This document shows positions 52,082-61,396 of a stretch of 64,000 bases of DNA, one piece after another. The notes below the pieces were generated by a model. That model was given only the letters and a program-made list of their open reading frames with translations. It searched no databases and was not told where the DNA came from. Position 1 is the stretch's first letter. Each line of letters begins with the position of its first letter. The stretch comes from Agrobacterium genomosp. 13 str. CFBP 6927. GTDB lineage: Bacteria; Pseudomonadota; Alphaproteobacteria; Rhizobiales; Rhizobiaceae. Made by a program: the position numbers and the translations under genes. The stretch lies in contig LT009756.1 of NCBI GenBank assembly GCA_900012615.1, forward strand, positions 540,414 through 604,413, written 5' to 3'.

Positions 52082-53455
52082 CTAGTACTGATATTCCTCG
52101 AAGACCGGCAGGACCGATCCGCCCCAGCGGCCGTTATAGAGCGCGAGCAGATCGTCGGCGAGCGTGGTCTTCTTGGCCAGTACCTCGTCCAGCGAGGACA
52201 GGAACACGGTCTCGTCCTGGCCGTCGCCGTTGAGCCGCTTGCGGTTTTTGAGACCGGTGCGGGAAATATCGAGCACCTCGCGGGCGATGCCGAGCAGCGG
52301 CTTGCCGGCAATCTCAGCTGAAAGCCCCTTGGCCGGTACGGCGTTACGAAGCGCGATCACCTCATCGAAACTCCAGCCGGACGTCAGCGCATCGGCGGCG
52401 TCAAGCGCTTCCCGGTCATAAAGAAGACCGACCCAGAAGGCGGGCAGGGCGCAGATGCGCCGCCACGGGCCGCCATCCGCACCGCGCATTTCGAGGAAGC
52501 GCTTCAGGCGCACATCCGGGAACAGTGTGGAGAGATGGTTCGTCCAGTCTCCCATGGTCGGCTGCCAATCGGCGATTTCGCCCTTCAATGCCCCGTTCAT
52601 GAACTGACGGAAGGTGACATGGGTGCAATCGTGATATTTGCCGTCGCGCACGATGAAATACATCGGCACGTCCAGCGCCCATTCCACATAATCCTTGAAA
52701 CCGAAATCCTGGTCGAAGGTGAAAGGCAGCACACCGGAGCGGCGGTTGTCGGTGTCGCGCCAGATATCGCCACGCCAGGAAAGAAGGCCGTTCGGCTTGC
52801 CCTCGGTGAAAGGTGAAGAGGCAAACAGCGCGGTTGCCAGCGATTGCAGCTTCATGGAAACGCGCATCTTCTGGCGCATATCCGCTTCCGAGGAGAAGTC
52901 GAGGTTCACCTGAATGGTGCAGGTGCGGTACATCATGTCGAGACCCTTGGTCCCGACTTTCGGCATGTAACGTGTCATGATCGCGTAGCGCGATTTCGGC
53001 ATTTGCGGCGTTTCGTCGTAACTCCAGAGCGGGCTGCCGCCGATGCCGAGAAAACGGATGCCCATCGGCTCCGCCACTTCGCGCAGGGTCGCCAGATGCT
53101 GGTTGGATTCCTTGCAGGTCTGGTGCAGGTTTTCGAGCGGCGCGCCGGATAGTTCGAACTGGCCGCCGGGCTCGATGGAGATGGCCCCCATGCCGTGCTG
53201 TTCGCCAAGCCCGATGATGTTGTCGCCGTCCATGATCGGCTCCCAGCCGAGCTTTTCCTGCATGCCTTTCAGAAGGGCTGAAATGCTGGCCTCGCCGAAA
53301 TAGGGAACCGGCTTGTTGCCTTCGCGGAAAAAGGCGAATTTTTCGTGTTCCGTGCCGATACGGAAATCGGCTTCAGCTTTGTTACCGCCCGCCAGATAAT
53401 CTGTAAGCTCCGTGACGGAGGAGAGGGGGGTCTGGTCGGTCGTGTCGCGTGCCAT
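52082..53455 (-). CDS. gshA: Glutamate-cysteine ligase
   Basis: The 457-residue enzyme makes gamma-glutamylcysteine, the first step of glutathione synthesis. It belongs to the plant-type/alphaproteobacterial GCS branch (GCS2 family), seen in RIGTEHEKFAFF near residue 33, GQFELSGAPLENLHQTC near 97, PKVGTKGLDMMYRTCTIQVNLDF near 165 and FEEYQY at the end. The start is the ATG at 53455. The next gene, rsmE, lies 174 bp upstream in the same direction; the intervening DNA suggests separate promoters. Confidence 0.95.
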   Translation of the reverse strand: MARDTTDQTPLSSVTELTDYLAGGNKAEADFRIGTEHEKFAFFREGNKPVPYFGEASISALLKGMQEKLGWEPIMDGDNIIGLGEQHGMGAISIEPGGQFELSGAPLENLHQTCKESNQHLATLREVAEPMGIRFLGIGGSPLWSYDETPQMPKSRYAIMTRYMPKVGTKGLDMMYRTCTIQVNLDFSSEADMRQKMRVSMKLQSLATALFASSPFTEGKPNGLLSWRGDIWRDTDNRRSGVLPFTFDQDFGFKDYVEWALDVPMYFIVRDGKYHDCTHVTFRQFMNGALKGEIADWQPTMGDWTNHLSTLFPDVRLKRFLEMRGADGGPWRRICALPAFWVGLLYDREALDAADALTSGWSFDEVIALRNAVPAKGLSAEIAGKPLLGIAREVLDISRTGLKNRKRLNGDGQDETVFLSSLDEVLAKKTTLADDLLALYNGRWGGSVLPVFEEYQY

Positions 53456-53628
53456 GGCTTACCTTGTTATGACGTCTCTGTTGCGGCGAGGCATATGATT
53501 GGCAGATAGAGCCGGATCGCATCCGGAGGCAAATGAATTTCTTTTAAAGATGCATGAAGCGCAATATCCCAAAGCAGGCCGCGCGAAACTGTGCGGCGTT
53601 TTTGCGATGACGACATGCGCCAGAGAGG

Positions 53629-54366
53629 TCAGTTCCAGTCGCCGATCGCCGCCTGAATGACAGCCAGTGCCGCAACAGCGGCTGTATCGGCCCTGAGGAT
53701 GCGTGGCCCGAGCGGAATAGGGGTGATGAAGGCAAGGCTTCGCAAAAGCTCCCTTTCCTCCTCGGAAAAGCCGCCTTCCGGGCCAACCAGCAGCGCAAGC
53801 CTGCGTTCCTTTATGGATTGCAGGACAGGCAGCGGATTTTGCCCCGCATCGCCTTCGTCGCAATAGATGATGCGCCGGTCGCGGGGCCAGGTTTCCAGCA
53901 TGTCTCTCAGCTTCACCGGCTCGGCCACCTCAGGCAGGGACAGAATGCCGCATTGCTCGGCGGCCTCGATGGCATTGGCGCGCAGCTTTTCGGTATTATG
54001 GATCTTGCCCTGAACATGCTGCGTCATGACAGGCTGCAAAAGACCCGCGCCCATCTCGACTGCCTTCTGCACCAGATAATCCATGCGCCCGACTTTCAGC
54101 GGCGCAAACAGATAGTGAAGATCCGGTGCCGGTGGCTGTGGGCGCGTCTGCTCCAGGGGGATGAGCGCGATCTTCTTGCGGCTCGGGAAGGAGAGCCTGG
54201 CTTTCCATTCGCCATCGCGCCCGTTGAACAGCAGGATTTCCGCGCCATCGGTCATGCGCAGCACATTGGCGAGATAGTTGAACTGTTCGGTGGTCGCTTC
54301 CTGCGCCGCCCCCGCATCAAGCGGGGTTTCGACGAACAGGCGTTGCATCCGGAAATTTGCGCGCAT
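53629..54366 (-). CDS. rsmE: 16S rRNA m3U1498 methyltransferase
   Basis: The 245-residue SPOUT-fold enzyme methylates U1498 of 16S rRNA. It shows [19 protein letters not shown] near residue 85, [14 protein letters not shown] near 200, and [16 protein letters not shown] near 222, which forms the knotted S-adenosylmethionine site. I chose the ATG at 54366 ([13 protein letters not shown] follows). It starts 20 bp after the stop of the phosphate transporter gene, so the two genes may be cotranscribed. Confidence 0.95.
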   Translation of the reverse strand: MRANFRMQRLFVETPLDAGAAQEATTEQFNYLANVLRMTDGAEILLFNGRDGEWKARLSFPSRKKIALIPLEQTRPQPPAPDLHYLFAPLKVGRMDYLVQKAVEMGAGLLQPVMTQHVQGKIHNTEKLRANAIEAAEQCGILSLPEVAEPVKLRDMLETWPRDRRIIYCDEGDAGQNPLPVLQSIKERRLALLVGPEGGFSEEERELLRSLAFITPIPLGPRILRADTAAVAALAVIQAAIGDWN

Positions 54367-54386
54367 GGGACTTTTCGGTTTCAGCG

Positions 54387-55895
54387 TCAGAGAAAAAGGA
54401 AGGACATAAGCCAATAGAGCAACGCCGCAAGCGTTGCGCTGGAGGGAACGGTGACCAGCCAGGCGGCGATGATCGTCATGAAATGGGAGCGACGGACAAG
54501 ATAACGGCGGCGCACCTCGGCGGGATTATCCGCATATCTGTCGGCGCGGCGGATCGCGCCGGTTCCGGCCTGAACGAGTTCCTGCCGCCGCCGTGATGAC
54601 TGCGTGTACCATTCACGGAAGAAGCCGACGCCGAACACCGCGCCGATCGCCGTGTGCGTGGTGCTGACCGGCAGGCCGAAGCGTGAGGCGACAAGAACGG
54701 TGAGCGCCGTGGCCACGGAAACGCAGAAGGCGCGCATGGGGTTGAGCTTGGTGATCTGCTCACCCACGAGGCGGATGAGGCGCGGGCCATAAAGCAGAAT
54801 ACCGCAGGAAAGCCCGAATGCACCGACCAGCATGACCCATAGCGGCGCACGGGCGGAGGTCTGCACCGCCTCGTCATGCAATGCCCGCACGATGGCCACC
54901 ACCGGGCCGATCGCGTTCGACACGTCATTGGCCCCATGGGCGAAGGACATCAATCCGGCGGCGAGAACCAGAGGCCACTGGAACAATATGCGAAGCGACT
55001 GGTTGCGGTTCTCCAGCCCGACGGATTGTTTGCGGATGATCGGCACGCAGAGCCGCCAGGCGACAAGGCCAGTCACAAGCCCGATGCCGCTCGCATGGCC
55101 AAGCGAGAGATGCACGATCTGCCTCAGCCCGACCCAGATGAGATAGGCGGTGAAAACGCCAGCCATCAAGCCGATGAGGACAGGCACCCACAGTCGCGCG
55201 GCGTCGATCTTGTCATCGCGGTAGATGATGAATTCCTTGATGAAAGCAAGGATGACGATGGCGATGGCGGCGCTAATGAAGGGCGCCAGAACCCATGCAA
55301 AAGCGATGCTGCCAAGCGATAACCAGTCGACTGCCCCGATGCCATAGGCGGCCATGCCCGCCCCGGCGACGCCGCCGACCACCGTGTGGGTCGTGGAAAT
55401 CGGCGCTTTCGTCCATGTCGAGATATTGACGAGAAGGCCGGCGGCCAGAAGCGCCGACAACATCGCCCAGGAAAACACGGTCCTGTCGGGAATGGTGTTT
55501 ATGTTGATGATGCCGCTGGAAATGGTCTCGACGACGTTGCCGCCGGTAATCAGCGCGCCCGCGATCTCGCAGATGGCGGCGATGATGAGGGCAGCTGCAA
55601 GCGGCAAGGCCTTGGCGCCAACCGCCGGGCCGACATTGTTCGTCACGTCATTCGCGCCAATATTGATCGCCATATAGGCGCCGATGGCAACGGCCGCGAT
55701 GATGATGACCGAGCCCGCGGTGCCTGTCACGAAGACACCGGCGAATATGGCCGCGAGAACCACGAACATGAAACCCGCGCCAAGGCCGGCAAGCTGCTGC
55801 GTGACGTGCATCGTCGCCTCCTCGACACGGGTGATCTTTTCGAGATCCTTGTCGAGCGTCGGCTTCATGTTCGGTGGTGGTGGCTTTATTGCCAT
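54387..55895 (-). CDS. pit: Inorganic phosphate transporter, PiT family
   Basis: The 502-residue protein has the two PiT signatures, [22 protein letters not shown] near residue 78 and [21 protein letters not shown] near 330, with [14 protein letters not shown] and [14 protein letters not shown] as the repeated membrane motifs. It is a low-affinity Pi/H+ symporter in the inner membrane; the N-terminus has a cytoplasmic extension of about 35 residues ([20 protein letters not shown]). No regulatory box was seen. The gene lies just upstream of rsmE on the same strand. Confidence 0.94.
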   Translation of the reverse strand: MAIKPPPPNMKPTLDKDLEKITRVEEATMHVTQQLAGLGAGFMFVVLAAIFAGVFVTGTAGSVIIIAAVAIGAYMAINIGANDVTNNVGPAVGAKALPLAAALIIAAICEIAGALITGGNVVETISSGIININTIPDRTVFSWAMLSALLAAGLLVNISTWTKAPISTTHTVVGGVAGAGMAAYGIGAVDWLSLGSIAFAWVLAPFISAAIAIVILAFIKEFIIYRDDKIDAARLWVPVLIGLMAGVFTAYLIWVGLRQIVHLSLGHASGIGLVTGLVAWRLCVPIIRKQSVGLENRNQSLRILFQWPLVLAAGLMSFAHGANDVSNAIGPVVAIVRALHDEAVQTSARAPLWVMLVGAFGLSCGILLYGPRLIRLVGEQITKLNPMRAFCVSVATALTVLVASRFGLPVSTTHTAIGAVFGVGFFREWYTQSSRRRQELVQAGTGAIRRADRYADNPAEVRRRYLVRRSHFMTIIAAWLVTVPSSATLAALLYWLMSFLFL

Positions 55896-56056
55896 TCAGA
55901 CCTCGTTTGCCAGCATTCCTTTTCGTCCGGCAGTGTCGCGGGCTGAAGGCAATTTACAGAAAGACTGTTACATCTCGCACATCTTTCCAAAATGAAAGAC
56001 GGTAAAAGCCATGTTGGAAAAACAAACTGCACATTGCCACTATTCGGGCGGGCAGG

Positions 56057-56536
56057 CTATTTCGAAAGCGCCATTCGCTTGTCGAAAGTGAGCATCAGGG
56101 CTTTCAGTTCCGGCTCGTTGACCCGTTTGGCCGCCTCGCGGGGCGTGACCCATTCCAGCCGTCTGGAGTCCTTTTCGGGAAAGCTGTCCTGCAGTTCCGA
56201 TACTTCGAGCAGATGCACCTGAACCCTGCACAGCACGTTGATGCCGCTGTTCAGCTTTTTCTCATATTCATAAAAACCGAAGGGGGCCTTCTCCACCGTG
56301 CCTTTGACGCCGGCTTCCTCATAGGCTTCCTGTTCTGCCACCGCATGGGCCTTCTTGCCACCCATCGGCCAGCCTTTCGGAATGACCCATCGTCCCGTAT
56401 CCCGGCTGGTCAGCAGCAGAACTTCAGGTTCCTGATGCTTTTCGGCCAATCGATAGCACAGCGCCGCATATTGCTGTCGCGGCGGTCTGCGCAACATCAA
56501 GCCAACATCTGTCGCCAATCGATTCAAAATCTTCAA
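56057..56536 (-). CDS. Nudix hydrolase
   Basis: The 159-residue product belongs to the Nudix family, near the diphosphoinositol-polyphosphate (DIPP-like) branch. The box reads GWPMGGKKAHAVAEQEAYEEAGVKG (residues 55-79): the Arg expected before EAxEEAG is replaced by Gln, as far as I can align it, while the catalytic EExG core is kept. The function and substrate are unknown. It lies alone between the phosphate transporter and the mannosylfructose genes. Confidence 0.87.
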   Translation of the reverse strand: MKILNRLATDVGLMLRRPPRQQYAALCYRLAEKHQEPEVLLLTSRDTGRWVIPKGWPMGGKKAHAVAEQEAYEEAGVKGTVEKAPFGFYEYEKKLNSGINVLCRVQVHLLEVSELQDSFPEKDSRRLEWVTPREAAKRVNEPELKALMLTFDKRMALSK

Positions 56537-56759
56537 TCCGGATAGGTCCTTCTTTGCCTGCTAATGATAATTGCTAATATAGATATCCCGTAAGTTCCGC
56601 CAATCCCTCATCACCCATAACCCACTACTGTCTTCACGCTGATGAAGATTAAGAGGCGAAGATGGAGGCAAGCGAAACCGTTCCCGGAATTCCCGGTCAA
56701 ACAGCCGATTGCGGAAAGCCGTATCTGTCTGCTTTCAGGTCTTCCGGAACGCAAACCGC

Positions 56760-57545
56760 TCAGGGATTACGGTCGGAATTGCGCTGGCCCGCATCCAGTC
56801 CCCAATGCCGGAGACCGTCTACCACACCATCCGCTTCCGTCGCGCCCGAGAGGAAAAACTGGCTCTTGCTGTTTGCCAGGGAAACAAGTTCCGGCAAGGC
56901 ATTGCCAACGATCACGCCGCGAACGCCATTCAATTCGAACATTGCCCGATCATTGCCAGTATCGCCCGCAACGACTGATTCGTCGAGGCCGATGCGCAGT
57001 TGTCCACATAACCATGCCAATGCCGCGCCCTTATCGGCGGCCTTCGGCAAGATGTCGAGGTCGCGATTGCTTGAATAGACGATGCGGGCCTCGATCTCGG
57101 CCGCCAGCAGCGCGTTTTCAATATCGGCAAGCGCCTTTTCATCCGCATCGTGCAGGAACCAGCTGGATTTAAGGCCATGCTGATAGCGCTCTTCCTGCAT
57201 CGTTACGCCGGCCAGGCCAGCCATGACACCGGCAATCTTCCGCGGGTCGAAACCCGTGCCGAGCGAGTGCCTGTAGGCGTCTTCCAGTTCAATGCGCTCT
57301 TTCGCATGCAGCATGGTGCCGACGCCGCCGATGATGTAATCGGGCCGGGGCAGCGGCACCTCTTCCATAAGCGCCAGCTGGTCATCGACCAGCCTGCCGC
57401 TGTTAAAGACCAGAACCGGACGGCGATCATCCGGCAGCGATTGCCAGAAATCGCGGAACCGGCGCGTGGCGTCATTATTGCCGACGACGGTTCCGTCGAG
57501 ATCGGTGGAAAAAAGACGAAGTGGTTTCAATCGCCGTCGTTCCAT
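56760..57545 (-). CDS. mfppA: Mannosylfructose-phosphate phosphatase
   Basis: The 261-residue HAD-superfamily phosphatase resembles sucrose-6-phosphate phosphatase. The nucleophile motif is LFSTDLDGTVVGNND near residue 10, then VFNSGR near 45, and the third motif is VVAGDTGNDRAMFELNG near 195. It dephosphorylates mannosylfructose-6-phosphate to the non-reducing osmolyte mannosylfructose, known from A. tumefaciens. The start at 57545 overlaps the upstream synthase by 19 bp. An upstream frame start at 57632 lies inside the synthase gene and is less likely. Confidence 0.87.
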   Translation of the reverse strand: MERRRLKPLRLFSTDLDGTVVGNNDATRRFRDFWQSLPDDRRPVLVFNSGRLVDDQLALMEEVPLPRPDYIIGGVGTMLHAKERIELEDAYRHSLGTGFDPRKIAGVMAGLAGVTMQEERYQHGLKSSWFLHDADEKALADIENALLAAEIEARIVYSSNRDLDILPKAADKGAALAWLCGQLRIGLDESVVAGDTGNDRAMFELNGVRGVIVGNALPELVSLANSKSQFFLSGATEADGVVDGLRHWGLDAGQRNSDRNP

Positions 57546-58864
57546 GGTTCGGCCCAGTCCGCTTCTTCCAGAACCGGCATCATGGTGCGTCCTTCCACAA
57601 GAGCCAGCAATTGCTGCGCTATGCCGGTCCATGTGAACAGGCTGCGCGCTTTGTGTGCGCCCATTCGGGAAAGCCGCCCGTAAAGCCGCTCATGCTTGAA
57701 CGGTTTCATCATGGTGATGCCGAGGTCTTCCTTGTCGAAAGGATCGGCAAACAGCGCATGGCGGCCATAGCTGATGGCCCTGAACAATCCGCCATGGGTG
57801 GTGACGACGGTGGGTGTGCCACTCGCCATCGCCTCGATGGCGGTCATGCCGAAGGGTTCATAACGGCTTGAAAGCACAAAGAGATCGGCGGCGCGATAAA
57901 TATCCGGCAAATCTTCATCGGTAACATAACCGGAAAACGCAACCTTCTCTTCGAGACCGAGCGCTTTCACCCGTTCCTTCAACTGATTGAGGATCGTGGT
58001 TTCCTGCTCGTCCATGTTTTCGCCACCGACGGCAAGATGCAGCCGTGCCTCCGGCTCGCGCTGCGCCAGCACCGAAAAGCCATCGATCAGCAGGTCGTAA
58101 CCCTTGTTCGTGGCGAGGCGCCCGAGCGCCAGCACCGTCTTGCCTTCGAAGCCGAAACGCTGCCGGATCATCTGCCGCGTGGCATCCGAGACGGGGAAGA
58201 AGCGGTTGTCGTCGTAACCCGGCGGGATCATATGGATGTGCTTGCGCTTGAGGCCATAATCCTCGATCAGCACGTCAAGCTGCACCGGCGTCGTGGCGAT
58301 CACCATGTCGCAGCTGCGGTAGATGATCAGCTCATGCTGGATGCGTTCCTTGAAATTGAATTCCAGCTCGAACGTATCGGCCTTTTCCGGATAGTCGGTC
58401 TCCATCTGGCGCTTTTTCCAGAGGCCGAGCGAATGCGGCGTATGCAGATGCGGGATTTTCAGAGCCTCGGACAGCCGCTGCCCGGCAACGCCCGCATCCC
58501 AATAGTGGCTGTTGATGAAGGAATAATTCAGGTCGTTTTTCTTGATGAAACGCAGCGCATTTTCGCACCATTCCATCAGGTGGCGGTGCAGATATTCCTT
58601 GGGAATGAAATCGCGCCCGCCGCAGGGAATGCGTACCACGCGGACACGCTCGTCAACCTCGTCGAATTCCGGTTGGTCTTCGAAACGGCGGGTATAAAGA
58701 TCGACAGTATAACCGAGCTGGCCGAGTTTGCGTGCAAGCTCAAGCACATACACCACCTGTCCCCCGGTGTCGGCTGCGCCCAGGGGCGGGTGCGCGGCGA
58801 CATAGCCATGCGTCGATATGAGAGCTATCCGCGGATAGCGTTCAGTTTCGCTCGTGGTTGTCAT
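57527..58864 (-). CDS. mfpsA: Mannosylfructose-phosphate synthase
   Basis: The 445-residue GT4 glycosyltransferase resembles sucrose-phosphate synthase. It starts near TERYPRIALISTHGYVAAHPPLGAADTGGQVVYV, with NSHYWDAGVAGQRLSE near 125, VLALGRLATNKGYDLLIDG near 253, and the donor motif SSRYEPFGMTAIEAMASGTPTVV near 340. In A. tumefaciens the enzyme joins GDP-mannose and fructose-6-phosphate to mannosylfructose-phosphate. Alternative starts lie at 58873 and 58891 (TTG, giving 454 residues). The overlap with mfppA (57527-57545) indicates translational coupling. An EcfG-like promoter candidate lies upstream. Confidence 0.9.
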   Translation of the reverse strand: MTTTSETERYPRIALISTHGYVAAHPPLGAADTGGQVVYVLELARKLGQLGYTVDLYTRRFEDQPEFDEVDERVRVVRIPCGGRDFIPKEYLHRHLMEWCENALRFIKKNDLNYSFINSHYWDAGVAGQRLSEALKIPHLHTPHSLGLWKKRQMETDYPEKADTFELEFNFKERIQHELIIYRSCDMVIATTPVQLDVLIEDYGLKRKHIHMIPPGYDDNRFFPVSDATRQMIRQRFGFEGKTVLALGRLATNKGYDLLIDGFSVLAQREPEARLHLAVGGENMDEQETTILNQLKERVKALGLEEKVAFSGYVTDEDLPDIYRAADLFVLSSRYEPFGMTAIEAMASGTPTVVTTHGGLFRAISYGRHALFADPFDKEDLGITMMKPFKHERLYGRLSRMGAHKARSLFTWTGIAQQLLALVEGRTMMPVLEEADWAEPWNDGD

Positions 58865-58903
58865 GGGTCCCATCTTGGTAAATTTTTCCAATTAACCCGA
58901 TAA

Positions 58904-58929
58904 AAAGACCAAACAGCACAAAAGGTTCC
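58904..58929 (-). promoter_or_regulatory. EcfG-like promoter candidate for mfpsA-mfppA
   Basis: On the minus strand GGAAC (58929-58925) is followed after 17 bases by CTTT (58907-58904), close to the general stress consensus GGAAC-N16/17-CGTT of alphaproteobacterial EcfG sigma factors (one base different in the -10 part). It lies about 40 bp before the mfpsA start. An osmolyte operon would fit stress control. Confidence 0.4.
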
Positions 58930-58976
58930 ATCAAAACCTGAATAAAAGAGATGGCGTATTTCGCCCGACGGCGTTT

Positions 58977-59750
58977 TCAGCTGCTGCGCTGCTGCTGCCG
59001 CAGACGCGAAATACGGTCCCATTCCCGCGCCTGATGTGCCTTGGATGTCGTCTCCACGATGAAGTCTATATGGGCCTCCGCCTCCGCCCTTGCCGCTGCC
59101 GGATCGCCGGCGGCGATGGCCTCGTGAATGGCGATATGCTGTCTCAGCACCTCGTCATGCGCGCCGGTAACGGTGAAGATGAGATGGCGATTGTAGAAGA
59201 TGTCGTCGCTCAGAAGCCGGTAGCAGGACCGCAACGTGTGCATCAGCACGATATTATGCGCCGCTTCGCCGATGGCGTTGTGAAATTCCACATCGCCCGA
59301 AAGCTCCTCTTCGAAACGGCCCGCCTCATGCGCCTCGCGCATTTTCTCGACGATGGCAGCGAGGTTGCGCCTGTCCGGCTCTGTCGCCCGCTGTGCGGCA
59401 AGTTCGGCGGTCATGCCTTCTATATAACGGCGATATTCGAGAAAATCCCGCGTCGCCCGGCTATGACGGGTGATGAGCGCGCTCAGGGGATCGGAAAAGA
59501 CCGGGCCGACAATATCGGCGACATAGGTGCCGCCGCCATGTCGGCTCACGAGAAGGCCGCGGGTTTCGAGTTCTTTCAGCGCCTCCCGCAGGATAGGCCG
59601 CGAGACATCCAGCCTCTGTGCCAGCTCCCGCTCACCGGGCAGCCGGTCGCCGTCGCGCAATATGCCGTCGAGGATCAGCTCCTCAAAACGTAAGATCACC
59701 TCCTGCGATGTGCGGCTGTGCTCTATCCGCGCAAATAGCGTTTCGTCCAT
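58977..59750 (-). CDS. GntR/FadR family transcriptional regulator (FCD type)
   Basis: The 257-residue regulator has the winged helix (HSRTSQEVILRFEELILDGILRDGDRLPGERELAQRLDVSRPILREALKELETRGLLVSRHGGGTYV) in the first 80 residues and an FCD effector domain (residues 85-235, with EYRRYIEGMTAELAAQRA and HIAIHEAIAAGDPAAA). FCD members often sense organic acids such as lactate or glycolate. It is divergent from DUF3422. Start ATG at 59750; a longer frame from 59831 is less likely. A candidate operator (59830-59852) lies upstream of it. Confidence 0.9.
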   Translation of the reverse strand: MDETLFARIEHSRTSQEVILRFEELILDGILRDGDRLPGERELAQRLDVSRPILREALKELETRGLLVSRHGGGTYVADIVGPVFSDPLSALITRHSRATRDFLEYRRYIEGMTAELAAQRATEPDRRNLAAIVEKMREAHEAGRFEEELSGDVEFHNAIGEAAHNIVLMHTLRSCYRLLSDDIFYNRHLIFTVTGAHDEVLRQHIAIHEAIAAGDPAAARAEAEAHIDFIVETTSKAHQAREWDRISRLRQQQRSS

Positions 59751-60060
59751 CGCAGCATTCTCCGGCGAAATCCGCCCCTGGGGTGTGCCTGTCTGTGCAA
59801 TCCGGCACAAATTATCAGCGAAGCGTCGCACTGGTCAATTATTCTGTCCAGTTTGGTGGCCTGTTCATGCTGGATTGCCTGCGTCAACACGGCATCTGCC
59901 CTTTTAAACTGGCTTTTGTTAAAGCAGCACCCGGACAGGGTGATGATGGCGGGTTTTCTTCGCCAGTTGCATCAAAACAATTACATTGGCTTCGATTGCG
60001 GTGTCGCCATCGCCATTGATGCTTTAGAAAACCGGCGGAAACAGGCGGGGACGGTATCGC
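59751..60060. other. Divergent region between GntR and DUF3422 genes
   Basis: About 310 bp without a gene. It contains the inverted repeat listed separately at 59830-59852, followed by TTTGGTGGCCTG. The remaining sequence shows no coding region or clear promoter boxes. Confidence 0.4.
59830..59852. promoter_or_regulatory. Inverted repeat upstream of the GntR gene, possible operator
   Basis: ACTGG (59830-59834) and CCAGT (59848-59852) form an inverted repeat with a 13-base spacer. GntR/FadR-type sites are short dyads with TGGT/ACCA cores, and the gene order (divergent regulator) makes autoregulation plausible. The match to a defined consensus is weak. Confidence 0.35.
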
Positions 60061-61335
60061 ATGGCCAAGGGTAGATTTGCTTTCGCAAGCGCGCCGGAAA
60101 GGTCGCTGGCGCTCGGGGAGGTGCATGCGCGGCCGACGGTGCTTCTCGCCCCGTCGCGCATCATCGTCCAGCTTGCCTTCATGATGGATGGCGGCTCGGC
60201 CGTGCACCACTCTGTCATCGCGGAAATGTCGCGCAGCCGGGGCGTTGCGCCGCCGGAACGCGATGCCCGCCACCACGCCATGCCCTGGGGGCAGGGCACG
60301 CTGCGCTGGGAACGGCACACGGAATTCTCGACCTGGTTCTGGGATGGCCCTGCACCGGAAAAATTCGGCGGTGAGATTGCCGGTGATCCCTTCGGCGACG
60401 GCTTTTCGCCGCCCGGGTCCCTGATATCGGGCATTCGACTGGAAATCCGCGAAGATAGCGCGCTCGCTGCCCAGGCCGGGACGATGTTTGAGCCGACCAG
60501 CCTCTGTCACAGCGACGTGCGCGACGGGCAGGCGACGATCCTCACCGATTTCCGTCAGGATCGCGACGGGTTGACGCAGATATTGGTGGTCGACCGGGGT
60601 TTGAGCGATTACAGCCGCGGTGCGCTGGTGCAGCGGCTGCTGGATATCGAGACCTATCGCACGCTTGCCATGCTCGGCCTGCCGATGGCGCAGACACTCT
60701 CGCCGGAAATCCGCCGCATCGAGGATGGTTTGACGGGCATCACCCAGCGCATGAAGAATGGCGCGCGTGACGAGGCTGATGCGCTGCTGGCCGAAATGAC
60801 CCGGCTTGCGGCGGAGCTGGAGGCCAATGCCGCGCTCAGCCTCTATCGTTTCGGCGCCAGCCGCGCCTATGACGGCATCGTGCGCGAACGCATCCGCGCC
60901 TTGGCGGAAACGCCGGTGCTGGGACACGAAACCATGGGCAGCTTTCTGGAAAGACGTCTTGCGCCGGCCATGCGCACTTGCCAGTCGGTGGAGGAGCGGC
61001 AGGCCAACCTGTCGCGCAAGCTCTATCGCGCAACGGCGCTCGTCCGAAGCTGGATCGACGTGGAGCTAGAGCGGCAGAACACGGTGTTGCTCAACACCAT
61101 GAACAAGCGCGCCGCCATGCAGCTTCGCCTGCAGCAGACGGTGGAAGGCCTCTCGGTTGCTGCCATCTCCTATTATGTCGTTGGCCTCATCGGTTATCTC
61201 ACCAAGGCGATCAGCCATGATGTGCTGCCGGTCGATCCCGCCGTGGTCACCGGCATCTCGGTTCCCTTCGCCGTACTCGGTGTCTGGTGGGTGGTGCGCC
61301 GCATCCGCCGCTCCCATGCCGAGGGCGGGCACTGA
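60061..61335 (+). CDS. DUF3422 family membrane protein
   Basis: The 424-residue product starts with the DUF3422-typical basic N-terminal (SLALGEVHARPTVLLAPSRIIVQLAFMMDGG), has a soluble region with WGQGTLRWERHTEFSTWFW near residue 75, and ends with two membrane segments near residues 365-385 and 395-415, then a basic tail RRIRRSHAEGGH. The function is unknown; it is common in proteobacteria. The ATG at 60061 follows GGGACGGTATCGC, so the ribosome-binding site is weak. It is convergent with the second LysR gene. Confidence 0.92.
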   Translation: MAKGRFAFASAPERSLALGEVHARPTVLLAPSRIIVQLAFMMDGGSAVHHSVIAEMSRSRGVAPPERDARHHAMPWGQGTLRWERHTEFSTWFWDGPAPEKFGGEIAGDPFGDGFSPPGSLISGIRLEIREDSALAAQAGTMFEPTSLCHSDVRDGQATILTDFRQDRDGLTQILVVDRGLSDYSRGALVQRLLDIETYRTLAMLGLPMAQTLSPEIRRIEDGLTGITQRMKNGARDEADALLAEMTRLAAELEANAALSLYRFGASRAYDGIVRERIRALAETPVLGHETMGSFLERRLAPAMRTCQSVEERQANLSRKLYRATALVRSWIDVELERQNTVLLNTMNKRAAMQLRLQQTVEGLSVAAISYYVVGLIGYLTKAISHDVLPVDPAVVTGISVPFAVLGVWWVVRRIRRSHAEGGH

Positions 61336-61348
61336 CGGACAACCCAGT

Positions 61349-61385
61349 CTCCCTCATCCCTGTGACGAGCACAGGGATGAGGGAG
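61349..61385. terminator. 16-bp perfect hairpin between convergent genes
   Basis: CTCCCTCATCCCTGTG (61349-61364) pairs perfectly with CACAGGGATGAGGGAG (61370-61385) around the loop ACGAG, followed by TGGACCCTTTTTC. It lies between the DUF3422 and LysR stops. It may act as a terminator and may also belong to a repeat family, since the same CCCTCATCCCTGTG word is common in Agrobacterium intergenic DNA as I remember it. Confidence 0.65.
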
Positions 61386-61396
61386 TGGACCCTTTT

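Noticed and set aside
53456..53628. Possible small gene between gshA and rsmE
   Set aside because: A short frame exists but it has no ribosome-binding site and no recognisable product.
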